From positions 124,001 to 188,000 of the forward strand of contig JAZAQT010000267.1 of the NCBI GenBank assembly GCA_036417435.1: 64,000 nucleotides of DNA, read 5' to 3'. Of the stretch, positions 10,033-21,413 are shown piece by piece. The position numbers and the translations under genes were made by a program. The notes under the pieces were generated by a model. It was not told the DNA's origin and did no database searches. It saw only the letters and a list, made by a program, of their open reading frames with translations. This DNA is from Inia geoffrensis. Taxonomy: Eukaryota > Chordata > Mammalia > Artiodactyla > Iniidae. The first letter of the stretch is position 1. Every line of letters starts with the position of its first letter.

Positions 10033-11718
10033 GAATGGGGATTGATTAGGGTACAGGTTAGGGTACGGCAATGGCTTAGGGTTGGCGTACGTTAGAGGGC
10101 ATGGGTTAGTGTTGATGTACTGGTTAAAATTAGGACACGGGTGAAGGTAAAGTTTCGGGTGAGTGTCATGGTTAGGTTTCAGGTTAGGGTTAGGGTTAGG
10201 GAATGGAGAGGGATTAGGGTACAGGTTAGGGTACCGCTGCGGTTTAGTGTTAGCGTACGTTTGAGGGCACGAGTTAGTCTTGGTGTCCTGGTTAAGATTA
10301 GGGCACGGGTGAGGGTAAAGCTTCGAGTGAGGGTCAGGTTTAGGATTCGGGTTAGGGTTAGGGTTAGGGAATTGAGAGGGATTAGGGTACAGGTTAGGGT
10401 ACGACAATGCTTAAGGGTTAGCGTAAGTTTGAGGGCACGAGTTAGTGTTGGTGTACTGGTTAAGACAACGGCACCGATGAGGGTAAGGCCTCGGAAAAGG
10501 GTCACGTTCAGGGTTTCGCTTAGGGTTAGGGTTAGGGAATGGGGAGGGATTAGGGTACAGGATAGGGTACGACAATGCTTAAGGGTTAGCGTACGTTTGA
10601 GGGCATGAGTTAGTGTTTGTGTACTGGTTAAGATTAGGGCATTGGTTAGGGTAGGGCATCGGAAGTGGGTCAGGTTTAGGGATGGTGTTAGGGTTAGGGT
10701 TAAGGAATGGGGATGGATTAGGGTACAATTTAGGGTACGACAACGCTTAAGGTTTAGCGTACGTGTGAGGGCACGAGTTAGTGTTGGTGTCCTGGTTAAG
10801 ATTAGGGCACGGTTGAGGGTAAGGCTTCGGGTGAGGGTCAGGGTTAGGATTCGGGTTAGGGTTAGGGTTAAGGAATGCAGAGGGTTTAGGGTACAGCTTA
10901 GGGTACCACAGTGATTAAGGGTTAGCGTAAGTGTGAGGGCACGAGTTAGTGTTGGTGTACTGGTTAAGATTAGGGCATTGGTTAGGGTAGGGCATCGGAA
11001 GTGGGTCAGGTTTAGGGATGGGGTTAGGGTTAGGGTTAAGGAATGGGGAGGGATTAGGGTACAATTTAGGGTACGACAACGCCTAAGGTTTAGCGTACGT
11101 GTGAGGGCACGAGTTATTTTTGGTGTCCTGGTTAAGATTAGGGCATGGGTGAGGGTAAGGCTTCGGCTGAGGGTCAGGGTTAGGATTCGGGTTAGGGTTA
11201 GGGTTAAGGAATGCAGAGGGATTAGGGTACAGCTTAGGGTACGACAGTGCTTAAGGGTTAGTGTTCGTGTGAGGGCAAGGTTTAGTGTTAGTGTCCTGGT
11301 TAAGATTAGGGCACGGGTGAGGGTAAGGCTTCAGGTGAGGGTCAGGATTAGGATTCGGGTTAGGGTTAGGGTTAGGGAATGGGGAGGGATTAGGGTACAG
11401 TTTAGGGTACGACAACGATTAAGGGTTAGCGTACGTGTGAGGGCACAAGTTAGTGTTGGTGTCCTGGTTAAGATTAGGGCACGGGTGAGGGTAAGGTTTC
11501 GGGTGAGGGTCAGGGATAGAATTCAGCTTAGGGTTAGGTTTAGGGAATGGGGAGATATTAGGGCACAGTTTAGGGTACCCCAACGCTTAAGGTTTAGCGT
11601 ACGTGTGAGGTCACTAGTTAGTGTTAGTGTACTGCTTACGATTAGGGCACGGGTGAGGGTAAGGCCTCGGAAGAGGGTCACGTTAAGGGTTAGGGTTAGG
11701 GTTAGGGTTAGGGTTAGG
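10033..11718 (+). repeat. HOR unit 8, 10-mer plus one hexamer, 1,686 bp
   Basis: Order is M1 M2 M3 M4 M5, a triple hybrid M6/M3/M4 (tacagcttag start, gcgtaagtgtg middle, gggcattgg end), then M5 M6 M7 M8. The M8 tail carries five TTAGGG units (11690-11719) instead of four, which gives the extra 6 bp. Confidence 0.86.
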
Positions 11719-12250
11719 GAATGGGGATTGATTAGGGTACAGGTTAGGGTACGGCAATGGCTTAGGGTTGGCTTACGGTAGAGGGCATGGGTTAGTTTTG
11801 ATGTACTGGTTAAAATTAAGACACGGGTGAGGGTAAAGTTTCGGGTGAGTGTCATGGTTAGGTTTCAGGTTAGGGTTAGGGTTAGGGAATGGAGAGGGAT
11901 TAGGGTACAGGTTAGGGTACGGCTGCGGTTTAGTGTTAGCGTACGTTTGAGGGCACGAGTTAGTCTTGGTGTCCTGGTTAAGATTAGGGCACGGGTGAGG
12001 GTAAGGCTTCGGGTGAGGGTCAGGGTTAGGATTCGCGTTAGGGTTAGGGTTAGGGAATGGAGAGGGATTAGGGTACAGGTTAGGGTACGACAATGCTTAA
12101 GGGTTAGCGTAAGTGTGAGGGCACGAGTTAGTGTTGGTGTACTGGTTAAGACAACGGCACCGATGAGGGTAAGGCCTCGGAAAAGGGTCACGTTCAGGGT
12201 TTCGCTTAGGGTTAGGGTTAGGGAATGGGGAGGGATTAGGGTACAGGATA
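11050..12250 (+). repeat. Dispersed 1.2-kb repeat, copy a
   Basis: Marked by gcctaaggtttagcg, gcttcggctgagggtc, gatagaattcagctta and gtacggctgcgg. It returns at about 14.74-15.93 kb (offset 3,690, becoming 3,684 after the hexamer difference at 11719) and at about 57.89-59.1 kb. Boundaries are approximate. Confidence 0.8.
11690..11719 (+). repeat. Longest uninterrupted telomeric tract, (TTAGGG)5
   Basis: Five exact TTAGGG units in a row, against the usual four at M8/M1 junctions. I found no longer pure tract in the window. The tract has the four G-runs needed for one G-quadruplex on the + strand. Confidence 0.85.
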
Positions 12251-13062
12251 GGGTACGACAATGCTTAAGGGTTAGCGTACGTTTGAGGGCATGAGTTAGT
12301 GTTTGTGTACTGGTTAAGATTAGGGCATTGGTTAGGGTAGGGCATCGGAAGTGGGTCAGGATTAGGGATGGGGTTAGGGTTAGGGTTAAGGAATGGGGAG
12401 GGATTAGGGTACAATTTAGAGTACGACAACGCTTAAGGTTTAGCGTACGTGTGAGGGCACGAGTTAGTGTTGGTGTCCTGGTTAAGATTAGGGCATGGGT
12501 GAGGGTAAGGCTTCGGGTGAGGGTCAGGGTTAGGATTCGGGTTAGGGTTAGGGTTAAGGAATGCAGAGGGATTAGGGTACAGCTTAGGGTACGACAGTGC
12601 TTAAGGGTTAGCGTTCGTGTGAGGGCAAGGGTTAGTGTTAGTGTCCTGGTTAAGATTAGGGCACGGGTGAAGGTAAGGCTTCAGGTGAGGGTCAGGGTTA
12701 GGATTCGGGTTAGGGTTAGGGCTAGGGAATGGGGAGGGTTTAGGGTACAGTTTAGGGTACGACAACGATTAAGGGGTAGCGTACGTGTGAGGGCACAAGT
12801 TAGTGTTGCTGGCCTGGTTAAGATTAGGGCACCGGTGAGGGTAAGGTTTCGGGTGATGGTCAGGGATAGAATTCGGGTTAGGGTTAGGGTTAGGGAATGG
12901 GGAGATATTAGGGCACAGTTTAGGGTACCACAACGCTTAAGGTTTAGCGTACGTGTGAGGTCACTAGTTAGTGTTAGTGTACTGCTTACGATTAGGGCAC
13001 GGGTGAGGGTAAGGCCTCGGAAGAGGGTCACGTTAAGGGTTAGGGTTAGGGTTAGGGTTAGG
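11719..13062 (+). repeat. HOR unit 9, 8-mer, 1,344 bp
   Basis: M1 to M8 are in order. M7 has the private run aaggggtagcg, gttgctggcctgg and caccggtgagg, also found in the M7 copies at about 18.1 and 61.3 kb, so these three copies share a recent source. M2 has gtacggctgcgg instead of gtaccgctgcgg. Confidence 0.88.
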
Positions 13063-14562
13063 GAATGGGGATTGATTAGGGTACAGGTTAGGGTACGGCA
13101 ATGGCTTAGGGTTGGCTTACGTTAGAGGGCATGGGTTAGTGTTGATGTACTGGTTAAAATTAGGACACGGGTGAGGGTAACGTTTCGGGTGAGTGTCATG
13201 GTTAGGTTTCAGGTTAGGGTTAGGGTTAGGGAATGGAGAGGGATTAGGGTAAAGGCTAGGGTACGACAATGCTTAAGGGTTAGCGTAAGTGTGAGGGCAC
13301 GTGTTAGTGTTGGTGTACTGGTTAAGACAACTGCACCTATGAGGGTAAGGCCTCGGAAAAGGGTCACGTTCAGGGTTTCGCTTAGGGTTAGGGTTAGGGA
13401 ATGGGGAGGGATTAGGGTACAGGATAGGGTACGACAATGCTTAAGGGTTAGCGTACGTTTGAGAGCATGAGTTAGTGTTTGTGTACTGGTTAAGATTAGG
13501 GCATTGGTTAGGGTAGGGCATCGGAAGTGGGTCAGGATTAGGGATGGGGTTAGGGTTAGGGTTAAGGAATGGGGAGGGATTAGGGTACAATTTAGGGTAC
13601 GACAACGCTTAAGGTTTAGCGTACGTGTGAGGGCACGAGTTAGTGTTGGTGTCCTGGTTAAGATTAGGGCATGGGTGAGGGTAAGGCTTCGGGTGAGGGT
13701 CAGGGTTAGGATTCAGGTTAGGGTTAGGGTTAAGGAATGCAGAGGGATTAGGGTACAGCTTAGGGTACGACAGTGCTTAAGGGTTAGCGTTCGTGTGAGG
13801 GCAAGGGTTAGTGTTAGTGTCCTGGTTAAGATTAGGGCACGGGTGAGGGTAAGGCTTCAGGTGAGGGTCAGGGTTAGGATTCGGGTTAGGGTTAGGGTTA
13901 GGGAATGGGGAGGGATTAGGGTACAGTTTAGGGTACGACAACGATTAAGGGTTAGCGTACGTGTGAGGGCACCAGTTAGTGTTGCTGTCCTGGTTAAGAT
14001 TAGGGAACGGGTGAGGGTAAGGCTTCGGGTGAGGGTCAGGGTTAGGATTCGGGTTAGGGTTAGGGTTAAGGAATGCAGAGCGATTAGGGTACAGCTTAGG
14101 GTACGACAGTGCTTAAGGGTTAGCGTTCGTGTGAGGGCAAGGGTTAGTGTTAGTGTCCTGGTTAAGATTAGGGCACGGGTGAGGGTAAGGCTTCAGGTGA
14201 GGGTCAGGGTTAGGATTCGGGTTAGGGTTAGGGTTAGGGAATGGGGAGGGATTAGGGTACAGTTTAGGGTACGAAAGCGATTAAGGGTTAGCGTACGTGT
14301 GTGGGCACGAGTTAGTGTTGGTGTCCTGGTTAAGATTAGGGCACTGGTGAGGGTAAGGTTTCGGGTGAGGGTCAGGGATAGAATTCTGGTTAGGGTTAGG
14401 GTTAGGGAATGGGGAGATATTAGGGCATAGTTTAGGGTACCACAACGCTTAAGGTTTAGCGTACGTGTGAGGTCACTAGTTAGTGTTAGTGTACTGCTTA
14501 CGATTAGGGCACGGGTGAGGGTAAGGCCTCGGAAGAGGGTCACGTTAAGGGTTAGGGTTAGG
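13063..14562 (+). repeat. HOR unit 10, 9-mer minus two hexamers, 1,500 bp
   Basis: Order is M1 M3 M4 M5 M6 M7/M5 M6 M7 M8. The length is 9 x 168 minus 12 because the M8 tail keeps only two TTAGGG units (14552-14563). The second M7 has gtacgaaagcgatt. The same unit recurs at 61583. Confidence 0.86.
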
Positions 14563-15402
14563 GAATGGGGATTGATTAGGGTACAGGTTAGGGTACGGCA
14601 ATGGCTTAGGGTTGGCGTACGTTAGAGGGCATGGGTTAGTGTTGATGTACTGGTTAAAATTTGGACACGGGTGAGGGTAAAGTTTTGGGTGAGTGTCATG
14701 GTTAGGTTTCAGGTTAGGGTTAGGGTTAGGGAATGGAGAGGGATTAGGGTACAATTTAGGGTACGACAACGCCTAAGGTTTAGCGTACGTGTGAGGGCAC
14801 GAGTTAGTTTTGGTGTCCTGGTTAAGATTAGGGCATGGGTGAGGGTAAGGCTTCGGCTGAGGGTCAGGGTTAGGATTCGGGTTAGGGTTAGGGTTAAGGA
14901 ATGCAGAGGGATTAGGGTACAGCTTAGGGTACGACAGTGCTTAAGGGTTAGTGTTCGTGTGAGGGCAAGGTTTAGTGTTAGTGTCCTGGTTAAGATTAGG
15001 GCACGGGTGAGGGTAAGGCTTCAGGTGAGGGTCAGGATTAGGATTCGGGTTAGGGTTAGGGTTAGGGAATGGGGAGGGATTAGGGTACAGTTTAGGGTAC
15101 GACAACGATTAAGGGTTAGCGTACGTGTGAGGGCACAAGTTAGTGTTGGTGTCCTGGTTAAGATTAGGGCACGGGTGAGGGTAAGGTTTCGGGTGAGGGT
15201 CAGGGATAGAATTCAGCTTAGGGTTAGGTTTAGGGAATGGGGAGATATTAGGGCACAGTTTAGGGTACCCCAACGCTTAAGGTTTAGCGTACGTGTGAGG
15301 TCACTAGTTAGTGTTAGTGTACTGCTTACGATTAGGGCACGGGTGAGGGTAAGGCCTCGGAAGAGGGTCACGTTAAGGGTTAGGGTTAGGGTTAGGGTTA
15401 GG
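14563..15402 (+). repeat. HOR unit 11, 5-mer, 840 bp
   Basis: Order is M1, M2/M5, M6, M7, M8, like units 0 and 3, but the hybrid at 14731 switches earlier: an M2 start (gaatggagaggg) is followed at once by tacaatttagg. It carries the private gcctaagg also seen at 11083 and 57928. The breakpoint differs from unit 3, so the 5-mer form arose more than once. Confidence 0.84.
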
Positions 15403-15930
15403 GAATGGGGATTGATTAGGGTACAGGTTAGGGTACGGCAATGGCTTAGGGTTGGCTTACGGTAGAGGGCATGGGTTAGTTTTGATGTACTGGTTAAAAT
15501 TAAGACACGGGTGAGGGTAAAGTTTCGGGTGAGTGTCATGGTTAGGTTTCAGGTTAGGGTTAGGGTTAGGGAATGGAGAGGGATTAGGGTACAGGTTAGG
15601 GTACGGCTGCGGTTTAGTGTTAGCGTACGTTTGAGGGCACGAGTTAGTCTTGGTGTCCTGGTTAAGATTAGGGCACGGGTGAGGGTAAGGCTTCGGGTGA
15701 GGGTCAGGGTTAGGATTCGCGTTAGGGTTAGGGTTAGGGAATGGAGAGGGATTAGGGTACAGGTTAGGGTACGACAATGCTTAAGGGTTAGCGTAAGTGT
15801 GAGGGCACGAGTTAGTGTTGGTGTACTGGTTAAGACAACGGCACCGATGAGGGTAAGGCCTCGGAAAAGGGTCACGTTCAGGGTTTCGCTTAGGGTTAGG
15901 GTTAGGGAATGGGGAGGGATTAGGGTACAG
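14740..15930 (+). repeat. Dispersed 1.2-kb repeat, copy b
   Basis: Shares gcctaagg, gatagaattcagctta and gcttacggtagaggg with copy a. It is preceded by a fused M2 start instead of an intact M5 start. Boundaries are approximate. Confidence 0.8.
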
Positions 15931-17250
15931 GATAGGGTACGACATTGCTTAAGGGTTAGCGTACGTTTGAGGGCATGAGTTAGTGTTTGTGTCCTGGTTA
16001 AGATTAGGGCATTGGTTAGGGTAGGGCATCGGAAGTGGGTCAGGTTTAGGGATGGGGTTAGGGTTAGGGTTAAGGAATGGGGAGGGATTAGGGTACAATT
16101 TAGGGTACGACAACGCTTAAGGTTTAGCGTACGTGTGAGGGCACGAGTTAGTGTTGGTGTCCTGGGTAAGATTAGGGCACGGGTGAGGGTAAGGCTTCGG
16201 GTGAGGGTCAGGGTTAGGATTCGGGTTAGGGTTAGGGTTAAGGAATGCAGAGGGATTAGGGTACAGCTTAGGGTATGACAGTGCTTAAGGGTTAGCGTAA
16301 GTGTGAGGGCACGAGTTAGTGTTGGTGTACTGGTTAAGACAACGGCACCGATGAGGGTAAGGCCTCGGAAAAGGGTCACGTTCAGGGTTTCGCTTAGGGT
16401 TAGTGTTAAGGAATGGGGAGGGATTAGGGTACAGGATAGGGTACGAAAATGCTTATTGGTTAGCGTACGTTTGAGGGCATGAGTTAGTGTTTGTGTACTG
16501 GTTAAGATTAGGGCATTGGTTAGGGTAGGGCATCGGAAGTGGGTCAGGTTTAGGGATGGGGTTAGGGTTAGGGTTAAGGAATGGGGAGGGATTAGGGTAC
16601 AATTTAGGGTACGACAACGCTTAAGGTTTAGCGTACGTGTGGGGGCACGAGTTAGTGTTGGTGTCCTGGTTAAGATTAGGGCATGGGTGAGGGTAAGGCT
16701 TCGGGTGAGGTTCAGGGTTAGGATTCGGTTTAGGGTTAGGGTTAAGGAATGCAGAGGGATAAGGGTACAGCTTAGGGTACGACAGTGCTTAAGGGTTAGT
16801 GTTCGTGTGAGGGCAAGGTTTAGTGTTAGTGTCCTGGTTAAGATTAGGGCACGGGTGAGGGTAAGGCTTCAGGTGAGAGTCAGGGTTAGGATTCGGGTTA
16901 GGGTTAGGGTTAAGGAATGGGGAGGCATTAGGGTACAGTTTAGGGTACGACAACGATTAAGGGTTAGCGTACGTGTGAGGGCACAAGTTAGTGTTGGTGT
17001 CCTGGTTAAGATTAGGGCACGGGTGAGGGTAAGGTTTCGGGTGAGGGTCAGGGATAGAATTCGGGTTACGGTTAGGTTTAGGGAATGGGGAGATATTAGG
17101 GCACAGTTTAGGGTACCACAACGCTTAAGGTTTAGCGTACGTGTGAGGTCACTAGTTAGTGTTAGTGTACTGCTTACGATTAGGGCATGAGTGAGGGTAA
17201 GGCCTCGGAAGAGGGTCACGTTAAGGGTTAGGGTTAGGGTTAGGGTTAGG
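15403..17250 (+). repeat. HOR unit 12, 11-mer, 1,848 bp
   Basis: Order is M1 M2 M3 M4 M5 M6/M3 M4 M5 M6 M7 M8. The M6 start passes into the M3 gacaacggcaccgatg block near 16.3 kb. M4 has the private gaaaatgcttattgg near 16445. The same composition recurs at 58560. Confidence 0.86.
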
Positions 17251-18426
17251 GAATGGGGATTGATTAGGGTACAGGTTAGGGTACGGCAATGGCTTAGGGT
17301 TGGCGTACGGTAGAGGGCATGAGTTAGTGTTGATGTACTGGTTAAAATTAGGACACGGGTGAGGGTAAAGTTTCGGGTGAGTGTCATGGTTAGGTTTCAG
17401 GTTAGGGTTAGGGTTAGGGAATGGAGAGGGATTAGGGTACAGGCTAGGGTACGACAATGCTTAAGGGTTAGCGTAAGTGTGAGGGCACGAGTTAGTGTTG
17501 GTGTACTGGTTAAGACAACGGCACCTATGAGGGTAAGGCCTCGGAAAAGGGTCACTTTCAGGGTTTCGCTTAGGGTTAGGGTTAGGGAATGGGGTGGGAT
17601 TAGGGTACAGGATAGGGTACGACAATGCTTAAGGGTTAGCGTACGTTTGAGGGCATGAGTTAGTGTTTGTGTACTGGTTAAGATTAGGGCATTGGTTAGG
17701 GTAGGGCATCGGAAGTGGGTCAGGATTAGGGATGGGGTTAGGGTTAGGGTTAAGGAATGGGGAGGGATTAGGGTACAATTTAGGGTACGACAACGCTTAA
17801 GGTTTAGCGTACGTGTGAGGGCACGAGTAAGTGTTGGTGTCCTGGTTAAGATTAGGGCATGGGTGAGGGTAAGGCTTCGGGTGAGGGTCAGGGTTAGGAT
17901 TCGGGTTAGGGTTAGGGTTAAGGAATGCAGAGGGGTTAGGGTACAGCTTAGGGTACGACAGTGCTTAAGGGTTAGCGTTCGTGTGAGGGCAAGGGTTAGT
18001 GTTAGTGTCCTGGTTAAGATTAGGGCACGGGTGAGGGTAAGGCTTCAGGTGAGGGTCAGGGTTAGGATTCGGGTTAGGGTTAGGGCTAGGGAATGGGGAG
18101 GGTTTAGGGTACAGTTTAGGGTACGACAACGATTAAGGGGTAGCGTACGTGTGAGGGCACAAGTTAGTGTTGCTGGCCTGGTTAAGATTAGGGCACCGGT
18201 GAGGGTAAGGTTTCGGGTGATGGTCAGGGATAGAATTCGGGTTAGGGTTAGGGTTAGGGAATGGGGAGATATTAGGGCACAGTTTAGGGTACCACAACGC
18301 TTAAGGTTTAGCGTACGTGTGAGGTCACTAGTTAGTGTTAGTGTACTGCTTACGATTAGGGCACGGGTGAGGGTAAGGCCTCGGAAGAGGGTCACGTTAA
18401 GGGTTAGGGTTAGGGTTAGGGTTAGG
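17251..18426 (+). repeat. HOR unit 13, 7-mer, 1,176 bp
   Basis: Order is M1 M3 M4 M5 M6 M7 M8, with M2 missing because M1 is followed directly by M3 (tacaggctagggtacgac). M7 carries the gttgctggcctgg variant. Its partner is at 60408. Confidence 0.86.
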
Positions 18427-20070
18427 GAATGGGGATTGATTAGGGTACAGGTTAGGGTACGGCAATGGCTTAGGGTTGGCGTACGTTAGAGGGCATGGGT
18501 TAGTGTTGATGTACTGGTTAAAATTTGGACACGGGTGAGGGTAAAGTTTCGGGTGAGTGTCATGGTTAGGTTTCAGGTTAGGGTTAGGGTTAGGGAATGG
18601 AGAGGGATTAGGGTACAGGTTAGGGTACCGCTGCGGTTTAGTGTTAGCGTACGTTTGAGGGCACGAGTTAGTCTTGGTGTCCTGGTTAAGATTAGGGCAC
18701 GGGTGAGGGTAAGGCTTCGGGTGAGGGTCAGGGTTAGGATTCGGGTTAGGGTTAGGGTTAGGGAATGGAGAGGGATTAGGGTACAGGTTAGGGTACGACA
18801 ATGCTTAAGGGTTAGCGTAAGTGTGAGGGCACGAGTTAGTGTTGGTGTACTGGTTAAGACAACGGCACCGATGAGGGTAAGGCCTCGGAAAAGGGTCACG
18901 TTCAGGGTTTCGCTTAGGGTTAGGGTTAGGGAATGGGGAGGGATTAGGGTACAGGATAGGGTACGACAATGCTTAAGGGTTAGCGTACGATTGAGGGCAT
19001 GAGTTAGTGTTTGTGTACTGGTTAAGATTAGGGCTTTGGTTACGGTAGGGCACTGGAAGTGGGTCAGGTTTAGGGATGGGGTTAGGGTTAGGGTTAAGGA
19101 ATGGGGAGGGATTAGGGTACAATTTAGGGTACGACAACGCTTAAGGTTTAGCGTACGTGTGAGGGCACGAGTTACTGTTGGTGTCCTGGTTAAGATTAGG
19201 GCACAGGTGAGGGTAAGGCTTCGGGTGAGGGTCAGGGTTAGGATTCGGGTTAGGGTTAGGGTTAAGGAATGCAGAGGGATTAGGGTACAGCTTAGGGTAC
19301 GACAGTGCTTAAGGGTTAGCGTTCGTGTGAGGGCAAGGGTTAATGTTAGTGTCCTGGTTAAGATTAGGGCACGGGTGAGGGTAAGGCTTCGGGTGAGGGT
19401 CAGGGTTAGGATTCGGGTTAGGGTTAGGGTTAGGGAATGGGGAGGGATTAGGGTACAGTTTAGGGTACGACAACGATTAAGGGTTAGCATACGTGTGAGG
19501 GCACAAGTTAGTGTTGGTGTCCTGGTTAAGATTAGGGCGCGGGTGAGGGTTAAGGTTAGGGTTAGGGAATGGGGAGGGATTAGGGTACAGGGTAGGGTAC
19601 GACAATGCTTAAGGGTTAGAGTACGTTTGAGGGCATGAGTTAGTGTTCGTGTACTGGTTAAGATTAGGGCATTGGTTAGGGTAGGGCATCGGAAGTGGGT
19701 CAGGTTTAGAGATGGGGTTAGGGTTAGGGTTAAGGAATGGGGAGGAATTAGGGTACAATTTAGGATACGACAACGCTTAAGGTTTAGCGTACGTGTGAGG
19801 GCAATAGTTATTGTTGGTGTCCTGCTTAAGATTAGGGCACAGGTGAGGGTAACGTTTCGGGTGATTGTCAGGGATAGAATTCGGGTTAGGGTTAGGGTTA
19901 GGGAATGGGGAGATATTACGGCACAGTTTAGGGTACCACAACGCTTAAGGTTTAGCGTATGTGTGAGGTCACTAGTTAGTGTTAGTGTACTGCTTACGAT
20001 TAGGGCACGGGTGAGGGTAAGGCCTCGGAAGAGGGTCACGTTAAGGGTTACGGTTAGGGTTAGGTTTAGG
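18427..20070 (+). repeat. HOR unit 14, 10-mer minus 36 bp, 1,644 bp
   Basis: Order is M1 M2 M3 M4 M5 M6 M7(truncated) M4 M5/M7 M8. The M7 at 19435 is only 132 bp: gcgcgggtgagggttaagg runs straight into the junction tract, losing six hexamers. The longest apparent open frame of the window (minus strand, 18573-20039) lies over this unit and is a repeat artefact. Confidence 0.85.
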
Positions 20071-21413
20071 GAATGGGGTTTGATTAGGGTACAGGTTAGG
20101 GTACGGCAATGGCTTAGGGTTGGCGTACGTTAGAGGGCATGGGTTAGTGTTGATGTACTGGTTAAAATTAGGACACGGGTGAGGGTAAAGTTTCGGGTGA
20201 GTGTCATGGTTAGGTTTCAGGTTAGTGTTAGGGTTAGGGAATGGAGAGGGATTAGGGTACAGGTTAGGGCACCGCTGCGGTTTAGTGTTAACGTACGTTT
20301 GAGGGCACGAGTTAGTCTTGGTGTCCTGGTTAAGATTAGGGCACGGGTGAGGGTAAGGCTTCGGGTGAGGGTCAGGGTTAGGATTCGGGTTAGGGTTAGG
20401 GTTAGGGAATGGAGAGGGATTAGGGTACAGGTTAGGGTACGACAGTGCTTAAGGTTTAGCATAAGTGTGAGGGCACGAATTAGTGTTGGTGTACTGGTTA
20501 AGACAACGGCACCGATGAGGGTAAGGCGTCGGGAAAGGGTCACGTTCAGGGTTGCGGTTAGGGTTAGTGTTAGGGAATGGGGAGGGATTAGGGTACAGGT
20601 TAGGGTAAGACAATGCTTAAGGGTTAGCGTACGTTTGAGGGCATGAGTTAGTGTTTGTGTACTGGTTAAGTTCAGGGCATTGGTTAGGGTAGGGCATCGG
20701 AAGTGGGTCACGTTTACGAATGGGGTTAGGGTTAGGGATAAGGAATGGGGAGGGATTAGGGTACAATTTAGGGTACGACAACGCTTAAGGTTTAGCGTAC
20801 GTGTGAGGGCACGAGTTAGTGTTGGTGTCCTGGTTAAGATTAGGGCACGGGTGAGGGTAAGGCTTCGGGTGAGGGTCGGGTTAGGATTCGGGTTAGGGTC
20901 AGGGTTAAGGAATGCAGAGGGATTAGGGTACAGCTTAGGGTACGACAGTGCTTAAGGGTTAGCGTTCGTGTGAGGGCAAGGGTTAGTGTTAGTGTCCTGG
21001 TTAAGATTAGGGCACGGGTGAGGGTAAGGCTTCAGGTGAGGGTCAGGGTTAGGATTCGGGTTAGGGTTAGGGTTAGGGAATGGGGAGGGATTAGGGTACA
21101 GTTTAGGGTACGACAACGATTAAGGGTTAGCGCACGTGTGAGGGCACAAGTTAGTGTTGGTGTCCTGGTTAAGATTAGGGCACGGGTGAGGGTAAGGTTT
21201 CGGGTGAGGGTCAGGGATAGAATTCGGGTTAGGGTTAGGTTTAGAAAATGGGGAGATATTAGGGCACAGTTTAGGGTACCACAACGCTTAAGGTTTAGCG
21301 TACGTGTGAGGTCACTAGTTAGTGTTAGTGTACTGCTTACGATTAGGGCACGGGTGAGGGTAAGGCCTCGGAATAGGGTCACGTTAAGGGTTAGGGTTAG
21401 GGTTAGGGTTAGG
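20071..21413 (+). repeat. HOR unit 15, 8-mer, 1,343 bp
   Basis: M1 to M8 are in order. M1 reads ggtttgatt instead of ggattgatt. M3 shows B-type markers (cacgaattagtg, aaggcgtcgg) and M5 the one-base tail deletion, so the unit looks like a transition from A to B type. Confidence 0.85.

Noticed and set aside
14552..14563. 12-bp shortening at the M8/M1 junction as a sequencing error
   Set aside because: The same loss is present in the paralogous unit at 63072-63083, together with other shared variants, so it is an inherited change.
18573..20039. Open frame of 488 codons on the minus strand, rich in Thr-Leu repeats, as a possible protein gene
   Set aside because: It is the complement of degenerate TTAGGG (ACC CTA = Thr-Leu), follows the 168-bp period, overlaps open frames on the other strand and has no promoter, domain or splice context.
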